Notes under the pieces: generated by a model
Databases searched by the model: none
What the model was told of the DNA's origin: nothing
The model's input: the letters and a program-made list of their open reading frames with translations, nothing else
Translations under genes and position numbers: made by a program
Shown here: positions 63,779-64,000 of the stretch, piece by piece
Numbering within the stretch: the stretch's first letter is position 1
Layout: the number at the start of each line of letters is the position of its first letter
Source: Montifringilla adamsi
Taxonomy: Eukaryota > Chordata > Aves > Passeriformes > Passeridae
Direction: 5' to 3'
Assembly (NCBI GenBank): GCA_017590115.1
Contig: JAGGNK010006559.1
Span: 12,106,162 to 12,170,161 of the forward strand
DNA length: 64,000 nucleotides

Positions 63779-64000
63779 ACAGTCTTTTCTAGATTTTTGT
63801 AGAATAAAGATTAATTTTCCTCCAAAACTTAAACTTTAAATATATTATAATACTTCCATAAGCTCACCCTAGGATATTCTGGCCCCCGCTGAACCTGGCC
63901 TCTGCAGTACCAGCAGCAGTGAATGCATCACAGAGGATAGGCATGGAGAGGACATACACTGCTGCAAGGATTATATATCTGTGCTGGAGAGCATTCTTGC

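Larger units (their letters stand above)
60571..64000. other. AT-rich non-coding DNA to window end
   Basis: No gene or interspersed repeat was recognised. 61500-61800 is non-repetitive and rich in TAATTA-type and TTGCAT/ATGCAT words, so it is a weak conserved-element candidate. GC content rises in the last 130 bases (63870-64000), which could be the start of something beyond the window. Confidence 0.5.

Noticed and set aside
1..64000. CRISPR arrays, operons, ribosome binding sites, tRNA genes
   Set aside because: The sequence is vertebrate nuclear DNA. No regularly spaced repeats and no cloverleaf with A- and B-box words were found.

Overview
The window looks like avian nuclear DNA from a gene-poor, AT-rich region (intergenic or deep intronic). 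The host class is read from its repeats. At least eight separate pieces of CR1 LINE are present, several ending in the ATTCTRTG-type 3' octamers typical of bird CR1. There are also LTRs that I recognise as avian endogenous-retrovirus families. I saw no mammalian-type SINEs (Alu, B1, MIR) or L1. The recognised LTRs fit a neoavian bird, possibly a songbird, but the sequence alone does not settle this.

No protein-coding gene, tRNA, rRNA or CRISPR array can be supported. Open reading frames reach at most 197 codons, are scattered over all frames, and either fall inside repeats or have unremarkable, often low-complexity composition.

Layout: 1-8587 is unannotated AT-rich DNA. 8588-10097 is a plus-strand CR1 split by a 915-bp solo LTR (8801-9715) with a near-perfect 5-bp target duplication. 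13138-13440 is an isolated GC- and CpG-rich patch. 19976-20494 is a plus-strand solo LTR of ERVL type. 25622-26378 is a plus-strand CR1 3' part. 28643-28679 is a run of 37 A. 29005-29163 is a minus-strand CR1 3' end. 29924-31064 is an almost complete minus-strand solo LTR of about 1.14 kb. 38827-38940 is an ancient CR1/L3-like relic. 40094-41180 is a long degraded CR1 covering the late reverse-transcriptase region to the 3' end. 45244-45442, 46008-46165 and 48125-48470 are minus-strand CR1 3' ends. 56904-57175 is the 5' part of an LTR related to the one at 30 kb, on the opposite strand. 59105-59415 and 60330-60570 are internal CR1 pieces (endonuclease/RT linker and RT). The rest is unique-looking AT-rich DNA with short tandem duplications, homopolymer tracts and some homeodomain-motif-rich stretches that might be conserved non-coding elements.

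Nothing here works as a multi-gene system. The informative content is the layered history of retrotransposition, plus a few unexplained patches: the GC island, the A37 tract and the TAATTA-rich stretches. I found no convincing undescribed system.
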